NCBI GenBank assembly: GCA_030039005.1
Contig: JASHQT010000617.1
Location: forward strand, 1-7,561
Direction: 5' to 3'
DNA: 7,561 nucleotides
Source: Bryobacteraceae bacterium
GTDB lineage: Bacteria; Acidobacteriota; Terriglobia; Bryobacterales; Bryobacteraceae
Shown here piece after piece: positions 1-4,670 of the stretch (positions are counted from its first letter, which is position 1; each line of letters starts with the position of its first letter). The notes under the pieces are model-generated. The model ran no database searches. It saw nothing but the letters and a program-made list of their open reading frames with translations, and was not told the origin of the DNA. A program made the translations under genes and the position numbers.

Positions 1-50
1 ATCGAAGTCATGGTAGCAAGTGGAAGCGGATTGAGTATGATGAAACATAT

Positions 51-551
51 ATGAATCGAGCGGCTCTTTTCACTTCCGTAATCGCGGTGTCTCTCGCGGC
101 CTCCCTTGCCGTGTTGCAAGCCCAAGATCTTCCGCCCGGCAAGGGCAAGGACCTCGTCGAAAACACCTGCGGGAGCTGCCACGGCCTGGACGTCGTGGTG
201 TCCCAGCATGCCACCAAGGATGGCTGGCAGTCGATTGTGGATTATATGGTGTCACGCGGCGCCACCGGCACACCGCAGGAGCTGGCCACGATCGTGGATT
301 ACCTGGCGAAGAATTTCCCCGAAGCCGCCGCGAAGGTGAACGTCAATAAAGCGTCTTCCATGGACATGCAGACCGGACTGGGATTGACCGCTGCCGAAGG
401 CGACGCGATCGTCAAATACCGCACCGATCACGGCGACTTCAAGGATTTCGATTCCTTGACCAAAGTCCCGGGCGTGGATGCGGCGAAGCTGACGGCCAAG
501 AAAGACAGCATCATCTTCGCAGACACGGCACCGGCTGCTGACAGCAAGTGA
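51..551 (+). CDS. Secreted c-type cytochrome fused to a ComEA-like helix-hairpin-helix domain
   Basis: A 166-residue exported protein. Residues 1-25 form a signal peptide with a short basic start, a hydrophobic core and a likely cut after LQAQ. One haem-binding motif, CGSCH, lies at residues 40-44, and Met66 is a possible distal haem ligand, so this is a small class I-like cytochrome c domain (about 30-90). Residues 96-157 (starting VNVNKAS, with KYR..HGDF and L.KVPGV) match the duplicated helix-hairpin-helix seen in ComEA-type DNA-binding proteins. Such hybrid proteins occur in Acidobacteriota beside PQQ or cytochrome dehydrogenases, so periplasmic electron transfer is likely; whether the HhH part binds DNA is unknown. 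The ATG at 51 is the only suitable start; no clear Shine-Dalgarno sequence is visible. The gene lies outside the transposon, 20 bp from its left end. Confidence 0.85.
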   Translation: MNRAALFTSVIAVSLAASLAVLQAQDLPPGKGKDLVENTCGSCHGLDVVVSQHATKDGWQSIVDYMVSRGATGTPQELATIVDYLAKNFPEAAAKVNVNKASSMDMQTGLGLTAAEGDAIVKYRTDHGDFKDFDSLTKVPGVDAAKLTAKKDSIIFADTAPAADSK

Positions 552-570
552 AGGCGGCGTGACGCCGCTT
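552..570 (+). terminator. Stem-loop after the cytochrome gene
   Basis: GCGGCGT (554-560) pairs with ACGCCGC (562-568) around a tiny loop, and the flanking AAG/CTT can extend the stem. It starts at the stop codon of the cytochrome gene. No T-run follows, so it may be an intergenic hairpin rather than a true intrinsic terminator. Its right arm overlaps the 8-bp target duplication of the transposon. Confidence 0.45.
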
Positions 571-571
571 G
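564..571. repeat. Left target-site duplication GCCGCTTG
   Basis: GCCGCTTG directly outside the left inverted repeat is identical to 5374-5381, directly outside the right one. With the preceding C the match reads as 9 bp (563-571 and 5373-5381), which leaves one base ambiguous between duplication and element end. An 8-9 bp duplication is typical of the IS1 family. Confidence 0.85.
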
Positions 572-598
572 GGTAGTCAGCTAAAAGTGTGTGGCTGA
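572..598 (+). repeat. Left terminal inverted repeat (IRL)
   Basis: The blocks GGTAGTC, GCTAAA, GTGTGTGGC and GA, separated by single mismatched bases, are found inverted at 5347-5373: 24 of 27 positions agree. The terminal GG(T) resembles the outer ends of IS1, which begin GGTRATG (from memory). The match fades inward of position 598. Confidence 0.88.
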
Positions 599-637
599 CA
601 GCTTTGCTAACAGCAAGCGTTCCAGTAACATTGAGGC

Positions 638-982
638 ATGGACGATCCCAAGAAAGATCCGCTTTTCATTCTTCACCACCAGATTCTCACGGCCAACAAG
701 CACGTTTTTGATGTAGAAAAAAAGCTCAAAACACCGCTAACAGATTCCGACAGAGAGTGGTGTATTAAGCGCACAAAGCGGGCGTCGGAATTGTTGGCCC
801 AGGCAGCGCACGCGCTCTCAATGAACCCAGCATCACTGCTTGGTCGGATCGGTGGACAAAAGACCGCCGAGCGCGGTCCTGACTATTTCCGGCAGATTGC
901 AGCTATGCGGAAGACGAGGGGAGGCGGAAGACCGCGAAAGAATCCATCCGAAGGTCCGAATCCCGGAGAAGTTGCGCGGTAG
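638..982 (+). CDS. Uncharacterised small protein with a KGG-like segment and basic AT-hook-like tail
   Basis: A 114-residue soluble protein that I do not recognise as a named family. The N-terminal half (5-60) is helical and charged. Residues 71-91 (GGQKTAERGPDYF.QIAAM) resemble the Gly-rich GGxxTAExxGPExFxxI repeat of KGG-type stress-induced proteins. Residues 94-101 contain RGGGRPRK, close to the AT-hook core (RGRP), so nucleic-acid binding is possible. It is the first passenger gene after the left inverted repeat and its stop lies 7 bp from the end of the convergent gene at 990-1400. GAGG at 633-636 is too close to the ATG at 638 to be a normal ribosome-binding site, so the start is uncertain; the next ATG in frame is at residue 62. 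Confidence 0.6.
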   Translation: MDDPKKDPLFILHHQILTANKHVFDVEKKLKTPLTDSDREWCIKRTKRASELLAQAAHALSMNPASLLGRIGGQKTAERGPDYFRQIAAMRKTRGGGRPRKNPSEGPNPGEVAR

Positions 983-989
983 CCCTCTT

Positions 990-1400
990 TCAAAAGTTAA
1001 AGAACAGATCCTCCAAGAAGTAGCGGCTGACTTGCCAGAGCTTGAGGGGTTGAAGTTGTGGCTGATCCTGGATCGTCAACAGGCATTCTCCATCCTCATT
1101 CATATGTGGGATCACCGATAGGACGCTCTGGGGATCGCCATTTGGTTTCTTGCTCGTGACGGTGATAGAGAACTGAGCAAGTGTGAACACTACGGACTTG
1201 ACTTCGTTCTTTTCGCCAATGTCTCTATCGCGAGACACAATGATCTTGTTCGTGGCCTGAGTATCGACGTGGAAGCTCACCTTAGCCCGTCTTAGGTCGT
1301 TGGCCGATTTTACGTCACTGTCCAGGATCTCGGCGAGCGTCTGGAATATTCGCTGGAGAGAACATTCCGAACGAGCCTTTACCCAGTTGAATCCTGCCAT
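990..1400 (-). CDS. Conserved uncharacterised protein (about 136 aa)
   Basis: I place the start at the ATG ending at 1400, giving MAGFNWVKARSECSL..., because GAGGGA sits 6 bases before it. The open frame could extend to 1493, but that would overlap the divergent gene at 1483 and add an unconvincing leader. The N-terminal WVKARSECSLQRIFQTL segment and the C-terminal LKLWQVSRYFLEDLFF resemble a widespread but unnamed family of bacterial proteins that I recall only as hypothetical. There is no signal peptide or membrane segment; the middle part is predicted alternating beta strands, with charged loops. It is divergent from the nuclease-like gene across 82 bp, and convergent with 638-982. Function unknown. 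Confidence 0.65.
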   Translation of the reverse strand: MAGFNWVKARSECSLQRIFQTLAEILDSDVKSANDLRRAKVSFHVDTQATNKIIVSRDRDIGEKNEVKSVVFTLAQFSITVTSKKPNGDPQSVLSVIPHMNEDGECLLTIQDQPQLQPLKLWQVSRYFLEDLFFNF

Positions 1401-1482
1401 CTCATCCCTCGAAACAATTTTATCAATCTTTGTAGCGGACTGAAAGCAACAAGATAACGTCCGTCTCAACGACAACGATACA

Positions 1483-1872
1483 ATGCGCTTCATGCGCGAT
1501 CAAAGAGCAGCCGCAGAAAAAGCATGGAAAACGATCAGGACCAAACGAGCTTTTATCAAATCTCGCGCCTCGGAAGCTGCCAGCAAAGCTGCGCTCAAGA
1601 CCCATTGCGAAGAACAAGGCTGGCGCGTCGTTTTCTTTGAAGGCAAGACCGGATCTCCGCGTACGGGGATCATCGATGCAATTGCCTTCCGGCTTAAACG
1701 ACAGAACGCTGACGCTCTCGAAATCCGGCTCATACAACTTAAGGGCGGTAAGGCAGGCATCAGCGGTCCAGAAGTGAAACGCCTAAAACAGGCAGTGAAG
1801 GCGGCCAGCATCACTTGGATGGCCGCTGCTTTTGATAACGAGACACTGCACACCTTGCACGACGAGCCGTAG
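1483..1872 (+). CDS. PD-(D/E)XK nuclease-like uncharacterised protein
   Basis: A 129-residue cytosolic protein. The first 40 residues are a basic helical region. Then GWRVVFFEGKTG (46-57), GIIDAIAFRL (62-71) and IRLIQLKGGKAG (81-92) follow the order of the PD-(D/E)XK fold: Glu53, Asp65 and the Q-x-K at 85-87, where Gln replaces the usual Glu as it does in Mrr-like nucleases. The closing ITWMAAAFDNETLH (110-123) fits the last strand. I recall similar proteins as conserved hypotheticals in soil bacteria. The divergent 82-bp gap to 990-1400 may hold both promoters; a weak candidate for this gene is TTGTAG (1430-1435), 17 bp, GATAAC (1453-1458). No strong ribosome-binding site; ATG at 1483 or 1492 are both possible. 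Nuclease activity is inferred from motif order only. Confidence 0.65.
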   Translation: MRFMRDQRAAAEKAWKTIRTKRAFIKSRASEAASKAALKTHCEEQGWRVVFFEGKTGSPRTGIIDAIAFRLKRQNADALEIRLIQLKGGKAGISGPEVKRLKQAVKAASITWMAAAFDNETLHTLHDEP

Positions 1873-1895
1873 TATCCGAGTAGAATGGTCCCTTA

Positions 1896-1930
1896 AAAAG
1901 AAAACCCCGGCACGAATGCCAGGGGCTTTC
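1896..1930. terminator. Rho-independent terminator, probably bidirectional
   Basis: CCCCGGCA (1905-1912) pairs with TGCC-A-GGGG (1917-1925) around a CGAA loop, with a single bulged A. A-rich sequence precedes it (1896-1904) and CTTTC follows. It ends transcription from 1483-1872; on the minus strand the run TTTTCTTTTT after the stem is an even better terminator tail and would block antisense entry into the nuclease-like gene. Confidence 0.65.
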
Positions 1931-1987
1931 GATTGGACTTCAGACACCCCATCGTAGCCCCTCATCGCGTCGGTGGCAAGAGGACCG

Positions 1988-2629
1988 ATGGACCTGCCAC
2001 CACTTCCGCTTGAAGTGCTGCGAGAGATAGAGAAAATCGAACAGTTTGCCCAGGCATCCATCGCCCGATGTTGGACACCACACGCGCTCAATGTACCAAA
2101 GGTAATTCGGCTGCTTTGCGCGTGCGCCACTGAAGTCTTCGATATTGAGGCCAAACATTACACATCGATGGCCGAGTCCAGCAATCAATGGCTAGAGTTA
2201 ATCGAATCCAACACGCGCCAGGTCGCGCTTGGACTGTGCGGCCATAGAGGTCTCGGCATACTGACGAAACAGGAATATGAGGCAATAAACAGTGCGGTAC
2301 GCAAGGCGCTTGACGGAAGGCTTCAGCATTGGCGCGTCGCTATCGAATCAAAGGCATCTCCGCGACAACCAATCGTTGAGGAACTGGAGCCGAAATTGAT
2401 GGCAAGCAAGCCATTCTTAAGGCGTGCTTCATGGTTGAGCGAACGGCTGCGCGAACGCGCGTGGGATCACAACGATCCGTTTCGATTTGGTGGCCCTGAT
2501 CGTAAGACCATCTTGAAAATTCTCACTGGCGAATCTGTGAAAGCAGAGACGCTTGAGAAGCTGATCAATGCCCTTAACAAAAAGAAGGTCGTGGCCGACA
2601 TCAATCTACTGGACATCCCAACGGATTGA
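1988..2629 (+). CDS. Uncharacterised 213-aa protein with a possible C-terminal helix-turn-helix
   Basis: The ATG at 1988 is preferred over the upstream GTG at 1973 because AAGAGG lies 4 bases ahead of it. Residues 1-120 are helical with no recognised domain (PPLPLEVLREIEKIEQFAQ...; Cys at 28, 44, 46 and 84). A linker with prolines (about 124-130) leads to residues 148-200 (WLSERLRERAWD...DRKTILKILTGESVKAETLEKLINALNKKK), whose helical spacing and the TILKILTG..VKAETLEKLINAL pattern resemble an XRE/Cro-type DNA-binding domain. There is no signal peptide. It follows the terminator after 1483-1872, so it is probably transcribed separately. A regulator of passenger genes is possible but not shown. 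Confidence 0.65.
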   Translation: MDLPPLPLEVLREIEKIEQFAQASIARCWTPHALNVPKVIRLLCACATEVFDIEAKHYTSMAESSNQWLELIESNTRQVALGLCGHRGLGILTKQEYEAINSAVRKALDGRLQHWRVAIESKASPRQPIVEELEPKLMASKPFLRRASWLSERLRERAWDHNDPFRFGGPDRKTILKILTGESVKAETLEKLINALNKKKVVADINLLDIPTD

Positions 2630-2642
2630 TTCTATTACTAGT

Positions 2643-2692
2643 TCCCAATCACTCCCAACTAATCCCAAACTCTCCCACTCCTTCCCTGGCGT
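2643..2692. repeat. Five TCCC-starting units in exact 10-bp register
   Basis: TCCC begins at 2643, 2653, 2663, 2673 and 2683, each starting a 10-bp unit (the first three read TCCCAA). Two further CTTCC blocks follow at 2694 and 2704, again 10 bp apart. The period is close to one helical turn, so the TCCC faces would lie on one side of the DNA. It sits in the non-coding stretch just after 1988-2629 and upstream of the 29-aa ORF; a protein-binding array is one reading, degenerate tandem duplication another. Confidence 0.5.
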
Positions 2693-2748
2693 GCTTCCAG
2701 ACACTTCCGGGTCTCAAAGGACAAACTGAAGGGAGAAAGGAGATTAGA

Positions 2749-2838
2749 ATGCGATTGATCGTTACTCGGCGACGGCGTAGGACCAGCATCCGGCTCGAAA
2801 TCGGTGATCTGGTCCTGACCGTCGAACTGCCACAATAG
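2749..2838 (+). CDS. Candidate 29-aa small protein
   Basis: ATG at 2749 has a near-perfect Shine-Dalgarno sequence, AAAGGAG at 2736-2742, with 6-base spacing, the best in the window together with the transposase. The product starts MRLIVTRRRRRTS (five consecutive Arg at 8-12), followed by a strand-like, acidic-hydrophobic half ending in LTVELPQ. The frame stays open upstream to 2626, but that part has no good start. No family recognised. The DNA of the ORF also encodes an RNA stem-loop (2780-2815), so this could be a structured RNA rather than, or as well as, a protein gene. Confidence 0.5.
   Translation: MRLIVTRRRRRTSIRLEIGDLVLTVELPQ
2780..2815 (+). other. RNA stem-loop inside the 29-aa ORF
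   Basis: GGACCAG (2780-2786) is perfectly complementary to CTGGTCC (2809-2815); inside, ATC (2788-2790) can pair with GAT (2806-2808) after a one-base bulge. The loop is about 15 bases. No T-run follows, so it is not an obvious terminator. Confidence 0.4.
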
Positions 2839-2862
2839 TGCATTCTGGCAGTGTTTTTGGCC

Positions 2863-2892
2863 TTGAAAAACAGCATGCGTTGCTGTTATAAT
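2863..2892 (+). promoter_or_regulatory. Sigma70 promoter of the transposase
   Basis: TTGAAA (2863-2868) and a consensus TATAAT (2887-2892) are separated by 18 bp. Transcription should begin near 2898-2900, at the ATG of the 55-aa leader ORF. The spacer holds an interrupted palindrome, AACAGC (2869-2874) / GCTGTT (2882-2887), that could be an operator overlapping the -10 box. Confidence 0.7.
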
Positions 2893-2898
2893 AGGGCC

Positions 2899-3066
2899 AT
2901 GAAGAACAAAGTCCAGGTCGGTGTTTCAGCACCGGCCCGGACTGTAATCACCGCAGCCGAAGCCGCAATGACCTGCAAACCCATTATCGGTCTTCTGGCT
3001 GTGGATCTCAAGGAGATTCACAGTGACGTGCCACAACTGCCGCACCGAATGCAAGCGCCACGGTAA
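2899..3066 (+). CDS. Possible leaderless 55-aa leader peptide of the transposase
   Basis: An ORF starting MKNKVQVGVSAPART opens exactly where transcription from the TATAAT at 2887-2892 should begin, with no ribosome-binding site, so it would be read from a leaderless start. It passes through both leader hairpins and overlaps the first 44 bases of the transposase gene in another frame, ending at TAA 3064-3066. Translation of it would melt the hairpin that hides the transposase start, so it could act as a coupling leader. No homologue is recognised, and it may be a chance ORF. Confidence 0.35.
   Translation: MKNKVQVGVSAPARTVITAAEAAMTCKPIIGLLAVDLKEIHSDVPQLPHRMQAPR
2910..2943 (+). promoter_or_regulatory. 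First leader hairpin of the transposase mRNA
   Basis: AGTCC (2910-2914) pairs with GGACT (2939-2943); after one A-C mismatch, GGTCGGTG (2916-2923) pairs with CACCGGCC (2930-2937) including one G-U, around a 6-base loop. It lies about 10 bases into the predicted transcript. No T-run follows, so attenuation by termination is not indicated; it may stabilise the 5' end or block ribosomes. Confidence 0.55.
2999..3023 (+). promoter_or_regulatory. Hairpin sequestering the transposase ribosome-binding site
   Basis: CTGTGGATCTC (2999-3009) pairs with GAGATTCACAG (3013-3023), giving 11 pairs with one G-U, around the loop AAG. The Shine-Dalgarno AAGGAG (3010-3015) lies in the loop and 3' arm, and the first base of the GTG start codon (3023) closes the stem. 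Folded, the RNA should not load ribosomes on the transposase. Start-site hairpins that limit transposase translation are known in IS10 and IS50; here a leader ORF running through the stem could open it. Confidence 0.65.
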
Positions 3067-3961
3067 AGACCGCAACGGTAACCAACGCTTCAAATGCCGC
3101 CAGTGTTCCAAGACGTTCTTAGAGCCGCGCGAGAATCCGCTCGACGGGATGTATCTGCCTATCGAGAAGGCCGAGATGGTTCTCAAGCTCTTGCTCGAAG
3201 GCAGCAGCGTTTCGAGCGTCGAGCGCGCAACCGAAGTTCATCACACGACCATCCTGAAGTTACTCGTTCTTGCTGGCGAGAAGTGCGAGCGCATCATGGC
3301 CAGGAAAATCGTAAACGTTCCGGTTCGGGATTTGGAATGCGATGAGCTGTGGAGCTATTGCGGGAAGAAACAGAAGCGTGTCCGGCCTGGAGACGATCCC
3401 AATCTTGGCGACTGCTACGTATTCGTTTCGATTGAGCGGCATAGCAAATTGGTTGTCAACATCGCAATGGGCAAACGCGACCAACAGACCACGGACGCCT
3501 TTGTTGAGGGCATCCGCCACGCGACAGCGCGCACTCCCTTTCAGATCACGACTGACGGATTTGCTCCGTATCGCACCTCGATCCCCACGACCTTGCATGA
3601 TCGGCTGACCGGCTACGCGATGCTGATTAAGGTCTATCGAGCATCGCAGGAAGGCGAAGCGCGATACAGCCCTGCCGAGGTCGCTTCCGTGGAGACTGTC
3701 CCAGTCTTCGGGCAGCCCGACCCTGAGCGTATCTGCACATCGATTGTGGAACGCCAGAATCTCAGCGTTCGGATGGGCCTTCGCCGGTTCACTCGCTTGA
3801 CCAATGCGTTCAGTAAGAAGTGGGAGAACCATTGGGCAGCCGTTGCCTGCTGGTTCGCGTTTTACAACTTCTGTCGCGTCCACAAAAGTCTGCGGGTGAC
3901 TCCAGCGATGGCTGCGGGAATTGCGGACCACGTGTGGAGCGTGCGGGAATTATTAGCGTGA
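3023..3961 (+). CDS. IS1-family-type DDE transposase
   Basis: A complete 312-residue transposase. It opens with a zinc ribbon, Cys3-x2-Cys6 and Cys25-x2-Cys28, as in InsA of IS1, then a helix-turn-helix region (about 61-82), then an RNase H-like DDE core: Asp107 (ECDELW), Asp178 (TTDGF) and Glu243 (SIVERQN), with the family's RFTRLTNAFSKKWENH and FCRVHKSLRVTPAM stretches after the Glu. The start is GTG at 3023, chosen because AAGGAG lies 7 bases before it and translation begins directly at the zinc ribbon. Unlike classical IS1, which needs a frameshift between insA and insB, all domains are in one frame. All catalytic residues are present, so it is probably active. It is the only transposase in the element and presumably acts on the inverted repeats at 572 and 5373. 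Confidence 0.92.
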   Translation: MTCHNCRTECKRHGKDRNGNQRFKCRQCSKTFLEPRENPLDGMYLPIEKAEMVLKLLLEGSSVSSVERATEVHHTTILKLLVLAGEKCERIMARKIVNVPVRDLECDELWSYCGKKQKRVRPGDDPNLGDCYVFVSIERHSKLVVNIAMGKRDQQTTDAFVEGIRHATARTPFQITTDGFAPYRTSIPTTLHDRLTGYAMLIKVYRASQEGEARYSPAEVASVETVPVFGQPDPERICTSIVERQNLSVRMGLRRFTRLTNAFSKKWENHWAAVACWFAFYNFCRVHKSLRVTPAMAAGIADHVWSVRELLA

Positions 3962-4010
3962 TATTCTCGGATGCATTAAGTTTTTGGTCCGCTTCCGACG
4001 AGAAAACAAA

Positions 4011-4268
4011 ATGACGCCATTTGAAACCGATAACGTAGGGAACTTGATACTCAAGCCCGTGACCGGATGGGCAGTTACCCATGCGGCAGAAATCGCCGTT
4101 CTTCTACGGATTGAATATCTAGACTCTCCAGCGGATACAGAAAAAGACAGCAAGGCGATGCAGTTCGCGTTGACTCCTCCACAGGCCCTAGAGCTTGCGG
4201 AGAAACTGACCAAACGGGCGCGACGCCTGCTTGACGACAAGCTTCCGCCAGGGAAAGCGCCAAACTAG
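4011..4268 (+). CDS. BssS-like small protein
   Basis: An 85-residue soluble protein, starting at ATG 4011 (the in-frame TTG at 3984 is less likely). Residues 17-37 (PVTGWAVTHAAEIAVLLRIEYL) and the later MQFALTPPQALELAEKLTKRA resemble the arrangement in the enterobacterial biofilm regulator BssS (P.VGW.....Y..LMLRL.Y ... LT...A......L), a family of small proteins of unclear mechanism that is widespread beyond enterics. The similarity is by eye only. The gene follows the transposase by 49 bp and might be co-transcribed with it; a terminator follows. The ribosome-binding site is weak. Confidence 0.6.
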   Translation: MTPFETDNVGNLILKPVTGWAVTHAAEIAVLLRIEYLDSPADTEKDSKAMQFALTPPQALELAEKLTKRARRLLDDKLPPGKAPN

Positions 4269-4342
4269 TCGGGTTAATAGTTGCATTTGCCATTGAGCAC
4301 ACTCCAGCGTTACTCTGGGATTGCACTCAAGAGGTTCTTCAG

Positions 4343-4367
4343 AAGGCCCGCCTGCCAGCGGGCTTTC
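4343..4367. terminator. Bidirectional rho-independent terminator
   Basis: GCCCGC (4346-4351) pairs with GCGGGC (4358-4363) around a 6-base loop; AAG/TTT extends the stem (one G-U). CTTTC follows. It lies between the convergent BssS-like gene and the XRE regulator and can serve both. It ends in GGGCTTTCG, like the terminator at 1905-1930. The rest of the 4269-4394 gap shows nothing else. Confidence 0.7.
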
Positions 4368-4394
4368 GCCATTTCTGGGGATATTTTATCAGAT

Positions 4395-4607
4395 CTACAG
4401 ATTGCCGATCAGATCGCGTATCTTGACGCCCAGAGTATCCGCAATGATTTTGAGCGTCTGAATCGTCACGTTGGATTCTCCGCGCTCAATCTCTCCAACG
4501 TGTGCCCGATTCAAACCGGATCGATCAGCAAAGACATCTTGCGACCATTCGCGCTTCAGCCGTAGCGCTCGAATGTTCTGCCCGATGCGCTTCTGAACAT
4601 CTTGCAC
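4395..4607 (-). CDS. XRE-family helix-turn-helix repressor
   Basis: A 70-residue protein that is essentially one Cro/C1-type DNA-binding domain: IGQNIRALRLKREWSQ (8-22), the turn VFADRSGLNRAHVGEIERGE (25-44) and TIQTLKIIADTLGVKIRDL (48-66). The start is GTG, forced by a stop codon directly upstream in frame; no good ribosome-binding site is visible. Proteins of this size are typical stand-alone repressors of mobile elements and toxin-antitoxin units. It diverges from the secreted-protein operon, with two overlapping palindromes between them, so autoregulation and control of that operon are likely. Confidence 0.85.
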   Translation of the reverse strand: MQDVQKRIGQNIRALRLKREWSQDVFADRSGLNRAHVGEIERGESNVTIQTLKIIADTLGVKIRDLIGNL

Positions 4608-4630
4608 CTACAGCAGTTTCGGGCTATTCT
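4602..4630 (+). promoter_or_regulatory. Candidate promoter of the secreted-protein operon
   Basis: TTGCAC (4602-4607) and TATTCT (4625-4630) are 17 bp apart, which would start transcription near 4637, inside the first palindrome. On the other strand a TATAAC within 4649-4654, with TTCACC 17 bp upstream, could serve the XRE gene. Both -35 matches are weak. Confidence 0.4.
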
Positions 4631-4632
4631 GG

Positions 4633-4657
4633 CTGTATCCATACAGGTTATAACCTG
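4633..4657. promoter_or_regulatory. Two overlapping perfect palindromes, probable XRE operator
   Basis: CTGTAT-CC-ATACAG (4633-4646) and CAGGTTA-TAACCTG (4644-4657) share the central CAG. They fall midway between the XRE start (4607) and the secreted-protein start (4671), covering the likely start points of both transcripts. This is the expected place for a dimeric repressor that controls itself and its divergent neighbour. Confidence 0.65.
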
Positions 4658-4670
4658 CAAAAGGAAACGG

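Noticed and set aside
541..617. Direct repeat ACAGCAAG (541-548 and 610-617) at the left junction as an attachment site
   Set aside because: No copy is seen at the right junction and no integrase is present; the left end is explained by the inverted repeat.
1401..1493. Longer start (ATG ending at 1493) for the minus-strand gene at 990
   Set aside because: It would overlap the divergent gene at 1483; the ATG ending at 1400 has GAGGGA at proper spacing.
3260..3931. 223-residue open frame on the minus strand
   Set aside because: Antisense to the transposase catalytic core, which is intact with all DDE residues.
2836..3978. A short IS made only of the transposase, with ends TAGTGCATTC (2836-2845) and TAATGCATCC (reverse of 3969-3978)
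   Set aside because: Only 8 of 10 bases match, agreement fades inward and no flanking duplication is found; the 27-bp repeats at 572 and 5373 with a perfect duplication are far stronger.
2853..3987. 8-bp direct repeat GTTTTTGG at 2853-2860 and 3980-3987 as a target duplication around the transposase
   Set aside because: Low-complexity T-run, and the sequences just inside show no inverted repeat.
4602..4670. Upstream 23-residue extension of the secreted-protein gene
   Set aside because: It would bury the signal peptide and run through the operator; GTG 4671 has a good ribosome-binding site.
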